64,000 bases of DNA from Cinnamomum chago (GCA_038049695.1 CP142451.1:71688001-71752000); one strand, 5' to 3'; shown: positions 12,142 through 23,768, counted from the stretch's first letter. The notes: generated from the letters alone by a model not told the origin. Program-made: numbers and translations.

Positions 12142-12256
12142 GCTCTGATACCAATTGAAAGTTCTACTCCGATAGGATTTACAATTGGGGATCCTAGACT
12201 AAGGATCAACTCCGGGTTGTTAAGCCCTATAATGGAGTAACCTTGCTCTAATACCA
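12142..12256 (-). promoter_or_regulatory. Duplicated initiator-Met primer-binding site
   Basis: On minus, TGGTATTAGAGC (12245-12256) lies two bases inside the 5' LTR and matches the 3' end of initiator tRNA-Met apart from one base. A better match, TGGTATCAGAGC, lies at 12142-12153, again next to the LTR-end sequence ACTTTCAAT. About 90 bp of unrelated sequence separates them. Element 2 has only one site, identical to the inner copy. Confidence 0.8.
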
Positions 12257-12258
12257 AT

Positions 12259-13838
12259 TGAAAGTCCTAGATCCTAACCCGAGGGGTGGGGGGGGGGGGG
12301 GTTGAATAGGGTGAGCTACAAGATAGTGACCAATTAAGACCAATTTTAATTTCTTTAAGATAACTAGTCACTAGTGATGATATACCAAACAAGATGCGGA
12401 AGCTAACAGAAGAAATCACCGCAAGCATACACTATCACACAAAGATTTATAGTGGTTCGGCCTCAATGCCTACATCCACTACCGGTTTGTGATCCAACAC
12501 CCCACCGGATTTCTATTATTTATGCATTTTAAAAGGCTAAGCAATAACCTTTACAATGTGCTTTTCTAGGCTAAGCAATAACCTATCAATGTGTTTTTCT
12601 AGGGTAAGCAATAACCTTTACAAGATGATTTTCTTAGGCTAAGCAATAACCTTTACAAGATGAAGATTTCTCTTAAAGAAGTATCTACACAAAGACTCAA
12701 AGAGAAGCAATTTAAGCTCAATACAATTGCCTCTAAAATAGGCTGATAAGAAAGTTTAAATCAAGATACAAACATACACAACAATTAGCTAAGGTGTGTG
12801 CACGAAGTGCATGAATGTTTGCTTTAGTCAAATTCTAAAATGAAGCTCTTAAATGAATGCTTGATGCATTTTAAAATCTAAGCTCAGAAAATGAAGATTG
12901 AAGTTATAAGCTAATCACATGAAAAGTTCAAGCAACTTGAAAGAATATACTAAACAAGTTGTAAGAAGATTAATGACTAAGAACACATGTGATTGAGACA
13001 AGAATGTTTGCAAAATAATCTAATATTCCAAAGTGATATTGTGTTTGTAAAACATCTCTTTTAAAGCTAGAAATCATGCATATATGAAATTACAAAGAGT
13101 TGAACATGCATGGTTTTAAATGAAATGGAAATCAAGATTAACTTGAAAGATATACCTTGTAAATCTTAAACATTTTGATTTCCAATAGCCCTCTAGCTTT
13201 CTTAGCTTATTCCTCTTCTTTAGGCTTCAATAGGGTTCAAAAGACTCAATGATCAAGCCACTTGAAAGAAGGGAATGAAATGGACTTTTATACAAAAAAC
13301 AGTCCAACGGCTAGTTGGCCCTGTCGGCCCCATGACCCCTGGGTCGACCTGGCCCAACGGTCATATTGGCCCAACGGCTAGTTACCCGGTCGACCTGGGC
13401 ATGACTCGGTTGACCAAGTACACTGGTTGTTTTCCCAGCAGTCAGTTTGGTCAGTCCACTGGGTGCAGGGGTCGGTCGACCGACCAAACTGGCCTGGGAT
13501 GAGTTCCAGCAAATTTTTTAATATTCCAAAGATGAAACTTGGAACTCAAGGCCAATGTGATTTAAGCATATTAAAAAGATTCTAAAAGTGAGGAATGTAT
13601 GCAAATCACAAACCTAGATTCTTAATTTGATTTTTCAAAATTATGCATGAAGAAATAGGTTTTCAAAAGTGTATTTAGGTTCTAAAAACATGCCTGAATA
13701 AATCATTTGAAAATCAAATGTAAATGCAAGATAGAATCTTAGATTCCAAAGTCAAAACTAAGATGCATGAGTGTGTGATCATTTGACAGTGAAGGTGAAC
13801 GTGAATCCATCAAATTAGCAACAAACAAAAACCTAACA
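12259..13838 (-). repeat. 5' LTR of Sirevirus-type element 1
   Basis: Minus-strand start TGTTAGG at 13838 and end GACTTTCA at 12259. It matches 2796-4349 along its length. It contains a 14-G run (12288-12301), the four-fold AGGCTAAGCAATAACC array (about 12534-12660), and a GGTCGACC palindrome cluster (about 13315-13495) just upstream of a TATAAAAG box (13284-13292, minus sense). The 3' LTR is 26 bp shorter, largely from the G run and small indels. Confidence 0.9.
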
Positions 13839-15263
13839 CGCAGTATAGTCCGGTTACCAAGATTTTTAAATCCAAATATCCCCTTTTTCCAGCAGCCATT
13901 GATCAGAAAAAATGTGAGAACGAATGACTCCTACATTCCAAGAGCTTTCCAACGATATATAGAACTCTAAAATTAGATGTATGGATCAAAAGTTATGGCC
14001 GCATAAAGTTACAAGAAAAAAAAGAAAGGTCAGTAGGAGGGTAACCGTGGGATAACCGTGAGCTAACCGTGGACATGCAGTAAAAAAAGTATATATATTC
14101 TATTTTTGTAATTGCAGATTTGGAGGTTAACGCCAGGTAACCGCCGGCACGCGAAATGAGCCTGAAATGGCTTTGTTTAGGTGATTTCCAAGCTCCATTA
14201 CACATAAGCCTTCCATAAGGCATTATCCTACACATAATGAGCCTCAATGCTCACTCAAAACCACCATGTAACATTCCAAACCAAAACAAAAACCAAAGAA
14301 ATCAACTTATTACTAAGCCCATTAACAAAATAAGAAACAAATTGAGGTAAATTAACAAGATAAGAACAAATTGACATCTGAGCTGGAATTGGGTTTCTAA
14401 AGCACTATAAAGAATCATAGAAATGAAAGTGCATACACAAGATATAAATTGTTTTACTTGCCTTGGTTGCTTGCAAAAACACGAATCCTACACAAACCAA
14501 TCTCTCGTAGCCAAGCCAAGATCGTCAAACTAAAAACCCTCAAAAATGAAATCTCTACTCACATTCCTGCAATGAAGAGATGCAAGAAAAAGAAATGGGA
14601 GAGTCCATGCAAATGTAATAGGTTCCCCCTTATACAACTAATTTTGAAGCAAAGAGAAAAAAAAGAGATGGGTGATGCTTACCAATGAAGAGATTAAAGA
14701 GAAAGAAGCTTGGAGGAGATTATAAATCTTATAGAAGAAGGTGTAGTTGATGGTGATGATGAAGATAGACCTCTCCAATCTCATATGGAAATTTCCCTAG
14801 AGTCTTATCTTGAGAAAATTTGGAGAAGAGATGAAAAAGAAAGGAAGTCTCAGCTGGAAATGAAGGAAGAAGAGAAGAGGATCGTTGGAGTGATGAGTTT
14901 AAATTGGAACTTTTCTGGGTTTTGCATGCAAATCCAAGTACTTCATAGAAATTGTTGAAAAAGGCTTTATGCCGGGAATGGGCTTAAATGGATTAGAGAA
15001 ATGAGTTAGGTTAGATCCGAATTACTTGGGTCAAAACATGAAAATCAAAGTCCATGATATGCACTATGCAGGCACCCAAAACCCCCAAAATCTAAAACGC
15101 ACATAAATCCCAAAACACTCCAAAAGGTCATAATCTTCCTACTCAATGGTCAAACCCAGCTAATTCTACCTAATCAAGCCCAAATACATTCAAAACATCC
15201 ATTAAACAACTAATCTCAATTAATTAACTATTAATCAAAATTAAGGTGGGTTGAGATGTTACA
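13839..15263 (-). repeat. LTR 'C', 5' portion
   Basis: Read on minus it begins TGTAACATCTCAACCC at 15263, a diverged form of the family A start TGTAAGACCCCGACCC. A palindrome-rich patch (repeated GGATAACCGTG and GGTAACCGCC types) lies at about 14033-14150, in the position where family A LTRs carry their arrays. Short ORFs at 14449-14958 sit in pyrimidine/purine-rich leader-like sequence and are not credible genes. Confidence 0.6.
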
Positions 15264-16137
15264 GTAATTCTGACGTTTTGGGGGTCAAACAGGCTGTCAA
15301 ATGTTGGGATATGAGGGATGACGAATTTCGAGGATTTTCCTTCATTTTCTTCCTGTATTTTTTTCTTTTTAAAGGGAGCCTCTCTCCTGGTCTCTTGTTT
15401 TGAAGTTACTTCTTTAATTTTTATTTGAAGGAAGGTGGAGATTGAGTGGTTTACTAGACAACCTTGAAGGCTTTCAATAATGGAGATTTGCTTCTTTGTT
15501 CTTGCTTGTTCCATAATGCTTGGCTAATCCGTGGATTAGGGTGGAGGAGGAAGCCAAAACCAGTGAGATTGTTCCTTATTATTTTTTGATGACGTCTTTC
15601 CCTCATTATGCTTAATGATTTAATAAGTTCCCCTTCATGAATGTTATTCTACTTGTGGTTTTGCAAAGGCTATTTGGTATATCTTTTACCTTTTTTTGCT
15701 TGATCTTGATATATAGTGATTAGAGTTTCAACATATTGAAGTGAATGGAGTCTTAGTTATTAATTAGAGAATTTGATTTTTAAGAAAAAGAGTTTTCAAA
15801 GTTAAATCTTCCAATCTAAAGCAATTTCTTGCTCATTAGGTTGGGTTTTATTGAAATAAGGCTTTGAAGTAAATTTGGAATAAGTAAATCTGTCTTAATG
15901 GAATCAAATACCCTGATCTCTCTTTCTCTGATCAATTTGTGTTTAGATTTCTTTAATAGTATCTTGGATATTATTTTCTTGATTAATTGTGTTTTTAAAA
16001 TCCCTAGTGTGAAAAATTGATTGGGGCTTTCTGGATCTTGTTTCTACAAATCCCTGTGGATGGACCCGTACTTGCCACTATGTAATTAATATAAATTTGT
16101 GTGATTGCGGCTAGTTATTTTGAGCACATCAAAATTT
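15264..16137 (+). repeat. Possible 3' part of a gypsy LTR
   Basis: This continues the host sequence broken at 1313. Near its end, TCCCTGTGGATGGACCCGT followed by a GCCACTAT motif resembles the U5 ends of Athila/Tat LTRs, and the primer site follows directly. It has no coding content. Confidence 0.4.
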
Positions 16138-16138
16138 T

Positions 16139-16156
16139 GGCGCCATTATCAAGCGT
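16139..16156 (+). promoter_or_regulatory. Decayed tRNA-Asp-type primer-binding site
   Basis: TTTTGGCGCCATTATCAAG matches the start of the TGGCGCCGTTGCCGGGGA primer site used by Athila/Tat gypsy elements, then diverges. Its position right after an LTR-end-like sequence supports the reading. Confidence 0.5.
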
Positions 16157-16669
16157 TTGTTCTTGGAAACGGTTAAAAAAAATCTGATTCTTGATTTTTA
16201 TACTAGTTTAGTTTATGATTATATTTTATTATTATTTTTCAAAAAAAAACATTCCTTTTAGGGTTTTAGCCATTTAGCAATTTTTTTCTTTTCTTTTTAC
16301 ACTTTGGTATTGTTGATTTTGTAGGATTAAAGAAAAAAAAAAGGAAGGAGTACTCAAAGCAAGAAGTTACTAGTTCTGGAGCACAAAGAATCTTCGATTA
16401 AATTGAAAAGAGAGAGAGAGAGAGAGAGAGAGAGAAGAATCTTGCAAAGAAACATAATCAAAGCGGGAAATTTTTTTTATTTTTAGTAGTAGTATTTTTT
16501 AAGATCCATTGTATTAGGACTTTCAAAGTGTAATCATTTTAATTATTTTTAAATTATGGGAAGGCCTAGATTGTAATAGTTAGGGGTAAGGAAAGATGAC
16601 CGTTGGACGATACTGTCTTTGCACCTCAGGTTGGTACACTGAGTCTAGGTATTAGTGGCCTGAGTCGAT
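16157..16669 (+). other. Leader-like non-coding sequence with (AG)13 microsatellite
   Basis: AT-rich sequence after the primer site, with A and T homopolymers and a 13-unit AG repeat at 16409-16434. No gag or other ORF is seen. Confidence 0.5.
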
Positions 16670-19186
16670 TGTCACGTCCCCTGAACTCGATTAGAGAATA
16701 AACCGGATCTGATGGACCCGATTTTCCTTCCTCTCCTGTCCCATCCGTCCCCGGGTTCACCAAGAGGATCCGGATGGAGGGAAGAAAGGGGGAGAAAAAA
16801 GGTCATCAACATTTTTGTACGGGTATGCCAGATTTTCTACTCTACTTGGAATTTAGAAATGGTGATCCGGAGATCCACCTTGCACGCAGAAAGGAAATCA
16901 ACCTTTTTTTCTAACTTTCCATTGCACATATATTTAAGAAAAGAGACAGTTTTTTTTAAATGCCGTTAGAGGCGATTTTGTTTGCCGTGAAAGGCGATTT
17001 ACAAATCTCATCAAAATGAAAGACAAGAATTGTGATTTTTTGTCTCTTAAAGAAAATACAAAGTACAATAGAAAAGTAAGAAAGAGAATCTGACTTCTTA
17101 GGAGATTGCGGGGACCAGTTTAGATCGACGCAAGTCATGTATGGACTTCGCCATCGTCCTTCAGATGAGAACGCTTGATGCTTTGATTCTTTGGCTTGGC
17201 TTGGACTTCAATTTTTTAGAGGATAAGGACCAAGGGAAGGTCCTATCCCCAATAAAAAATGAAGAGACGGGCTGAAGAGCCGCGTCTTGGCCATGTTGAA
17301 TTGGAGAAGAAAAAGATTTTTCTTGGGGGGGAGTGCCCCCCAAGGGACTTCAATCACCTTTTGGTGTTTGTTGCAGCAGAGTTTCTTCAGAGTAGCAGAG
17401 CTTCTGGATGATCTTCCTGGCTAATTCTCTCTGATTTTCCTGGATGGATTTCTGGATCTTGAGTTCGAGATTCCGGGATTCGGGCTTGTTTCTTCTTGGA
17501 ATCACCTCCTTTTGTAGGCATTTGGTAGCCTTTAGGTGATTTTATGGGCTTTAATACATTTAAAGCCACATAATGAGAGGAGTTACAAGTTTTAATTCCT
17601 TTATTTTGTAACTCCTTTTTCTTGGCTTCTGATTGGCCGATGGAGATAATGGGCATTTAATCGCCTTTAATCTCCATGATGAAAGGAGTTTCATGGCTTT
17701 AATGCCATGATGGCTTTGACTTGTAACTCCCATTTCCTTGAATCTGATTGGGCCGTTCAAAATAATGAGTTAATGACCGCATTTAGTTGGGTCAATTAAC
17801 AGCATTAAGTGGTCGCCGGGTATTTGAAGAGTCGCGGGCCGTGTTGTGTCTTTTGAAATTCTTCTTGCAATGATCGACGATGGATCTTCATGTTGATCGA
17901 TGTCAGATAATCAAACAACTTTAGATATTGGTTGATACCAGCGAGCCGGTGACATTTGTCTTGTTGATTTCTCGATCGGTCGGACAGAAAGTGCAATTTT
18001 TTGGTCAGCCGGTTGACGATCTTGGAGCGATCGATGACGATTTCATGCTCTTGACGGCAGATCCGAGATGTTGACGAAGATCAATCGTTTCCGAGAGTCG
18101 AAAATCAGATTTTCAGGAAATCACAGGGGCTGGAACTCCAGAAACGCAAAAAGAATCAGAAAAAAGAGTCTTCCGGCGGAAATCTAGCAACCCGGATTTT
18201 CAGGGCCGCCGGCGACCATGGGGGAATTTCTCCCCTTTGGTCGCCGCTTTGTCGGCCGTTTTTTGAGTTTTTTTTCTTGATATTTTTCCTCATTTTTTGG
18301 CTTGATTCTCCTAAAGAAAACTTGAAGAGAAGCCGTGCAAATCGAAGCACAAAGTTTCCTATTTTTTGGAAAAGCTAAAGACTTTGCCGCGCAGAGTTGC
18401 CGATTTTTGTCAAGAGTCGAAACTAGGTCAAATGATGTCGGAATGTCTTGAAATTTGACGTGAAGCCTCCTGAACAGTAGATAGGACCAACCATGGGCTT
18501 TTGCTTGAGTTTTGAAGCCGTTTGGCATCCCGTCGCTGCTAGGCTTGGTTTCGCCACGAGGAAGATGTCGCGCTTTGATGTGCGGTCAGCCGATGTCCGA
18601 TTGACCTAAACTTTGACAGGGAACCTATTTGAGTCATTTTGAGATGATCCATTAGCTCCGATTTGGATGTCATGGTTCGGGGTGCCCCGCCGCCGGTATC
18701 CTTGATTTTCTTTCGGAGCGTTAAAGTCGGGTAAAACATTGTCGGAATGACCTGAAATTTGGCGTGGAGCCTTTTTGGAGCATGTTGAAGCCGCCCATGT
18801 GCTCCGTTTGATGAGTAATGGTCCCAGTGGTTCTCGCTGCCGAGAGGCTTGATTTTCTTTCGGAGCGTCGAAGTCGGGTCAAACGTTGTCGGAATGACCT
18901 AAAATTTGACGTTGAGCCTTTTGGAGGTATTTTGAAACCATCCGTAGGCTCTGATCAAAGTTTTGATGTCTTCGTCGCCGTCTCCGCCAGGAGCACCTTT
19001 TTGGCTGCCGGAGGAGTGAAGTTAGGCCAAATGATGTCGAAATGGCCCGAAACTTCATGTGAACTCCTCTCTTGGCTGTCTTGAAAGATCTATTAGTTTT
19101 CAAGTGATTCTGACGAGATCTGATGCTTGAAGTAGCATTGCCCGTTTGTAGTAGGATGCGGCTTCTTGATGTTTGAAGATAGGAAC
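16670..19186. repeat. Uncertain LTR-like repeat with a quasi-tandem array
   Basis: It begins TGTCACGTCCCC, similar to family A-type LTR starts, but no matching end is visible. The segments GTAACTCC...TTCTGATTGG near 17606 and 17718 are a short direct repeat. At about 18400-19120 five copies of a ~150-bp unit recur, marked by GTCGGAATG-like cores at 18437, 18594, 18741, 18887 and 19035. Small ORFs here show no known domain. Confidence 0.45.
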
Positions 19187-19345
19187 CCCAAAGGGCCCCC
19201 ACTAGTCACAAAGGCACTCAAAATTCACCAAAGCTATATCAAAAGCTATTCTAATCTCAACTTAACCAAAACACACTAAAAACGCTTAGAACTAAAACGT
19301 GACTTAATTAATGCTAATCGAGGTCACTCGAGATGGGGTCTTTCA
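19187..19345 (-). repeat. Family A LTR 5' fragment
   Basis: Minus strand begins TGAAAGACCCC at 19345, followed by the family block ATTAATTAAGTC and TTTTAGTTCTAAGCG. It breaks off at 19187 in the conserved GGGACCCTTTGGGG-like block, after about 160 bp. Its start cuts a Tat integrase reading frame at 19346. Confidence 0.7.
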
Positions 19346-20775
19346 GTTCCACAAAGACTAGCATGAATTTCTTCGAGTGTTTCTTCGGCCTTTTGTTGTG
19401 ATAAGCAACATAAAGTACTCCATTGAAGGATTTTCTGTAAAGGATTTTTGAAGGAATATCCAAATGAAAGTTTAGGGCTCTTGTCTTTGAATGCTTACCC
19501 GTTCTTTTTGAATCTTCAGGTAGGATTCCGAACATGCTGTGATAGATGAACGGATCTTTCTAGTCGCCGATTGGAGGTCTGAGGATAGAGATCCGACTTC
19601 CAACCACTTGGTGGCATTCAGCAACTGCTTGGTGTGTGTTAAGAGGAGGGTGTATCCTTCTTTCAACACCGTAATTTGCATGTTTTTCCCTTCCTAAATT
19701 GCCATAGATGCGGCAAGTCCGGCGAAGGCATCTACATGGATATTCTCACCTCTTAGGATGTGGGTGATGTGACAGATGTCAAAATTTTACCGAAACGATT
19801 GTGCTTTGTTGTAATAAGGCAATAGATCAGGCTTCCTGACTTCATATTTCTGATTCATCTGGTTGATGATCAGTTAAGAGTCCCTGAAGACTTCCATCAT
19901 GATGATGCCTGCCGGATTCAAAGGCGAGTTCCAGTCCTATAATCAGAGCTTGGTATTCAGCTGTATTATTTGAGCACGGTTCCAGTAGCGAGAAAGCGTG
20001 TAGGATCATGTACTTGTTAGGGCTAACAAAGAGGATGCCAACTCTCAAGATCAGCTTTCTTTTATCATTTGTCATGGTTGCACAATCAAAGTACAAGTCC
20101 CAGGCGACATTTGGTAAGAAGTCTCCACGTTGTAGACAAGCTCGTCTGGGAGATCATCTCTGAGTGGAGAATCTTTAGGCAATGGATGTTCTGCGAGAAA
20201 GTCTGCTAGAGCTTGGCCTTTGATTGCTTTTTGTGATACATACCTGATATCAAATTGTGATAGGAGGATGGACCTTTTTGTCAGTCGGGCATTGAGAGAG
20301 CCTGCTTTTGTGACAAGACCTTCAAGAGGTTGATCCTCGAAATCAAGTAGACTATGTTGGAAAAAAGGTAGTGACGCAACTTTTGCATGGAAAACATCAT
20401 TGCAAGGCATTCTTTCTCGACTGCAGAGTAGCGATACTCTGCACCTACCAACATACATCTGAGGTAGTACAGAGCAGCTTCTTTTCCTTCATCATTCTCT
20501 TGTGCAAGTAGAGCGCCCAAAGAATGGTCAAGGGCTCTTCTGTACAAGATGAATGGTTTTCCAGTGGTAGGGGCAGCCAACACTGGAGGTTTGGTCAGGT
20601 ATGACTTTATATCTTGAAATGTAGCTTCACATTCAACATCCCAAACAAAGTTCACACCTTTCTTCAGTAAACGAGAGAATGGATGGCATCTCCCCGTAAG
20701 ATTGGAGATGAACCGTCGAATGTATGCCAGTCTTCCTTGAAGTCCATTCAGTTCTCTTAAGGTTTTTGGAGAGGG
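19346..20775 (-). pseudogene. Tat-lineage Ty3/gypsy pol relic (RT thumb, RNase H, second RNase H, integrase start)
   Basis: In minus order: RT thumb/connection (RRFISNLTGRCHPFSRLLKK near 20700), RNase H (FVWDVECEATF, DHSLGALLAQ, EKECLAMMF), then GQALADFLAEHP, then a second archaeal-type RNase H domain (LEPCSNNTAEYQALIIGLE at about 19910-19975), and finally the beginning of the integrase zinc-binding region (ETLEEIHASLCGT) at 19346. Two successive RNase H domains mark the Tat/Ogre lineage. Several frameshifts and stops (around 20330, 19860 and 19690) kill the frame. RT is cut at 20775 by a plus family A LTR and integrase at 19346 by a minus one. Confidence 0.85.
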
Positions 20776-21230
20776 TGTGAGAACCCGACCCCTAATTTCC
20801 TGGATTACTGTTGTTTTATTTGTGGATTAGTTTCTTTTTGTGGGATTAGTGTTTGTTGGGTTGAGTTTGTGAGCTAGAATGGTTTTTCACTAGTTTGAGG
20901 AGTTCTGAGTGCCTTTGTGATTAGTGGGACCCTTTGGGGGTTCTTTTAGTGAGTTTGCACATGATTGGGAGATTATTCAAAATTTCTGATAATTCTTGAT
21001 TTAGCCTCGTTTGACTTAGTTTGTTAATCTCTACAACTTTCGTGTTCACTTCGTACCCATTCGAAGCTCCGAAAATCAGTCTTTCCAACCCTGGGGGCAA
21101 AATCGGTCTTTTCACATTGAATCTGGACCCAAATCTCGAGATTTTGAAAACTAGATTTTATGAGAAACATTTTCCTCTTCTTCGTCGATCGCATCCGAAG
21201 ACTCCTAAATTGATTAATTTCTTTATTTAT
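20776..21230 (+). repeat. Family A LTR 5' fragment
   Basis: Begins TGTGAGAACCCGACCCC; carries the family blocks GTGGGACCCTTTGGGGG, CTCTACAACTTTCGTG and TTTTGAAAACTAGAT-like in order, then loses homology near 21230, before the TATA region. Confidence 0.7.
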
Positions 21231-21950
21231 CAATAAAACCATGCTTTACTTTCATGAGATGAATGGTGTTTTATTACTTAATGCACATGACCAATATATA
21301 TGACATGATGGTTCATGAGATGAACCGGGTCCCAGTAGTATATTAGATGTGATATATGTATATGGATGATATCCACATACGGGAGACATGTGTCACAAAT
21401 CTTATTCTTAAATATCTTCACAACCAGTGATGAGACTGTGCATCTCATCTAATAAGGTTGCAGCACTTTGATCGCTATGAGATAGTGTGATTTGTCTCAA
21501 TTATCAGAATGTAAGATTCTGGATCACGGTGCTGGTACATTGGATGTATTGAAGGACCATGAGAAGCACCTTATGAAATACTGTCTCGATTTTAACGTCT
21601 GCTCTCATAATTCCCTAACAATAGGCTCTCAATCCTGAGACATTGATGAACTCAAGTTTGTATCTATTCATTTGCTTTGAGTCATCAATGAGTGAGGCCA
21701 ACTGTAGGTCAACACCTTGGTGTCTTCGGTACGTGGTAGTAGGACTGTGGGAACATTCAATGGTGAAGATGGAATCTATCTATATTATCCCCATGTGCCA
21801 ATTAATGGATTTGTCATTAGTAAGTGCGCACTTATCTCAATTAAGAGTTAATTGGATGGTACTGATGATCATTATGATTAATTGGGGCTCAAGGATAATA
21901 AGATATAGATCTAAGATTGGATGTGACAGATTTATTTCAATTGATCCATA
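21231..21950. other. Unclassified stretch between two family A fragments
   Basis: Not similar to anything else in the window as far as I can see. It contains a GTTCATGAGATGAACC-like inverted motif near 21311 and no convincing ORF. It could be part of another retrotransposon leader or an unknown repeat. Confidence 0.35.
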
Positions 21951-22405
21951 GACTAGCCGCCAGTCACCAGATAACCGCACAGCAGCGATCACTTTTCCAG
22001 AGAGCTTCATTTCTTCCCCAAATGCGCTATCAGCCTCACGGTTAGCCAGCGGCTAACCGCCGAATCCATTTGTGGCTAACCGCCAACCAGCCGAACCATT
22101 TCGGTTACATTTCCAGTAAGCTGCACTTTGTAAGGCCAACCGTGATCATCCAGCGGCTAACAGCCGAACCCAGCGGCGGAAAAACAGGTTACTGGAAATG
22201 TAACCGAAATTATTCGGTTGACTGGCAGTTAGCCGCCAATGGGTTAGGCGGTTAGCCGATTGCTAACCGTGAGGCTGACCGTGCCTTCAGGAGGAAAATG
22301 TTGCTCTCTGGAAAAGTAACCGCGACTGTTCGGATAGCTGGTGGTTAGCCGCCGGTCACCAGACGGCTAGCCGACAGGTGACCGCTGGCTAACCGCCAGG
22401 TGTGG
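21951..22405. repeat. Imperfect ~450-bp inverted repeat of GGCTAACCGCC-type palindromes
   Basis: The left arm (from about 21951) and the reverse complement of the right arm (to about 22350) agree in order over at least 170 bp: TTTTCCAGAGAGC, CAGCCTCACGGTTAGC, GGCTAACCGCC, TTTCGGTTACATTTCCAGTAA. The centre is at about 22150-22190. The right arm also matches 54073-54210 in LTR A2. Confidence 0.8.
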
Positions 22406-23768
22406 GAAATACCTACTGTGTTCAGATTTGAGCCATTTTTCCTCCTCAAAACCACTCTCCTCACTTCCATTTAATCCCTGCAATAAAACTGAGCTAAGAG
22501 CTCCTCCAATACATCTATCTACACTTTTCCAAAACCCCAATATGTGTTCATTCCATCACCTCCTTCTTAACCACAACAACCACAAGAGGAAAGAGAAACC
22601 AAATCACAAACATTCATTTAAGATATATCCAAAAGACAACAAGTACCATAACCAATTTGTTTCCAGAACATTAAATGATTTAGCAAGGTTCATTCAAAGC
22701 ATTTATTTCAAAAATCAATGCAAGCCAATAAATATGAATGGAAATGAGAAATCAACTACATTCCTCATGAAAACCATTGAAAGCTCATAATATTAACTCA
22801 TCCACTTGCCTTGGGTCTTCTAATCAACGAAATCAAGCTATTAAACAAAGCTCTCTCAAGGATTCCTACAAGCACAAACAAAAAACCCCAAAACAAACCC
22901 TAAAATGGGTCAAACAATGAATGAAGAAGATAGAACTCACAATAATGAAGATGAAGCTTCTCTAGGACTAAAAGAATACAAATCTAGAGGATGGAGAAGA
23001 TTGCTTACTTGGATGACCTTTAAATGTCAAAAGCTAGCTCAAAGAAGATCTTGGAATGGGAGGTTTTCTTCACAAATGGTATCAAAAGGTAGTTTTCAAG
23101 ATGAGGAAGAGAATGGTGAAGTCCATTTTGATGTTGGTGCAAGCTTGGTGGGAGATTGAGATGGAGAGAGCAAGAAGAAGAAGGAAAAAGTTGCAAGAAA
23201 CCCTAGGTTAAAAGCTTGTGCTAGAAAAAGGGAAATGAGGAAGATAGGTTCTCCTTATATAAGCAAATGGGAATGGGTCTCACTACTTAAGACACCCTTT
23301 GGGCTGAAATCATGTCTTTCGGGATCTCAGATGAATTCGACGAAGAAAGAAGAAATGATCGCCGAAATATCTAGTTTCCAAAAAGTATATGTTTCGCGGG
23401 TTTCGGGAATATCAAGTTTTGGGTACAGATTTAGTGTATAATGATTGTTTTGCCCTCAATGCTAGGGAATCGGGTTTCGGGATCTCGAATGGGGACGGGG
23501 TCAACATGAAAGTTATAGGGGTTAACAATACAAATAAAATAAGATTAAAACAATGAATGCAAGAATCTCCGATAAGTCCTTAAGCGCATGCAAGGTCATA
23601 AAGAAGGAACCCCTAAAGGGCCCCACTAATCACAATCCAAATCAAAATTCCCAAAGCTATATCAAAATCTATTATATTCCCAACTTAATCAAAATTCACT
23701 AGACACGCTTAAAACTAAAACACAACTTAATTAATGCTAATCGAGGTCACTCGGGACGAGGTCTCGCA
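21951..23768 (-). repeat. Family A LTR, 5' two-thirds, with a large imperfect hairpin
   Basis: Read on minus it starts near 23768 (TGCGAGACC, a mutated TGTAAGACC) and runs through the family blocks, a TATATAAGG TATA region near 23255 and CTAGGGTTTCTTGC leader sequence, to a palindrome-rich region at 21951-22405. It lacks the LTR's 3' third. Short plus ORFs at 22428-23441 are antisense to leader sequence and not genes. Confidence 0.7.

Larger units (their letters stand above)
2796..13838 (-). mobile_element. Sirevirus-type Ty1/copia element 1: gag-like plus envelope-like ORF, no pol
   Basis: Two direct LTRs (2796-4349 and 12259-13838) flank an internal region carrying, in minus-strand order, an initiator-Met primer site (12245-12256), a coiled-coil/CCHC Gag-like ORF (12057-10645), a spacer, an envelope-like/plant-transposon ORF (9443-5244) and several polypurine tracts before the 3' LTR. 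Flanking 5-mers are CGCAA (2791-2795) and CGCAG (13839-13843), a target duplication with one change. No protease, integrase, reverse transcriptase or RNase H is present. A later family A solo LTR (6144-9276) sits inside, so the original internal region was only about 4.8 kb. Multiple polypurine tracts and an envelope-like ORF are known Sirevirus traits. Confidence 0.85.

Noticed and set aside
12142-12153. tRNA-like sequence GCTCTGATACCA
   Set aside because: It is the primer-binding-site complement of initiator tRNA-Met; no cloverleaf is present.
18400-19120. Possible CRISPR-like array
   Set aside because: Units are about 150 bp and diverged, with no short exact repeats and unique spacers; the context is a plant LTR.
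22428-23441. Three short plus-strand ORFs
   Set aside because: They are antisense to LTR leader sequence colinear with other family A LTRs.
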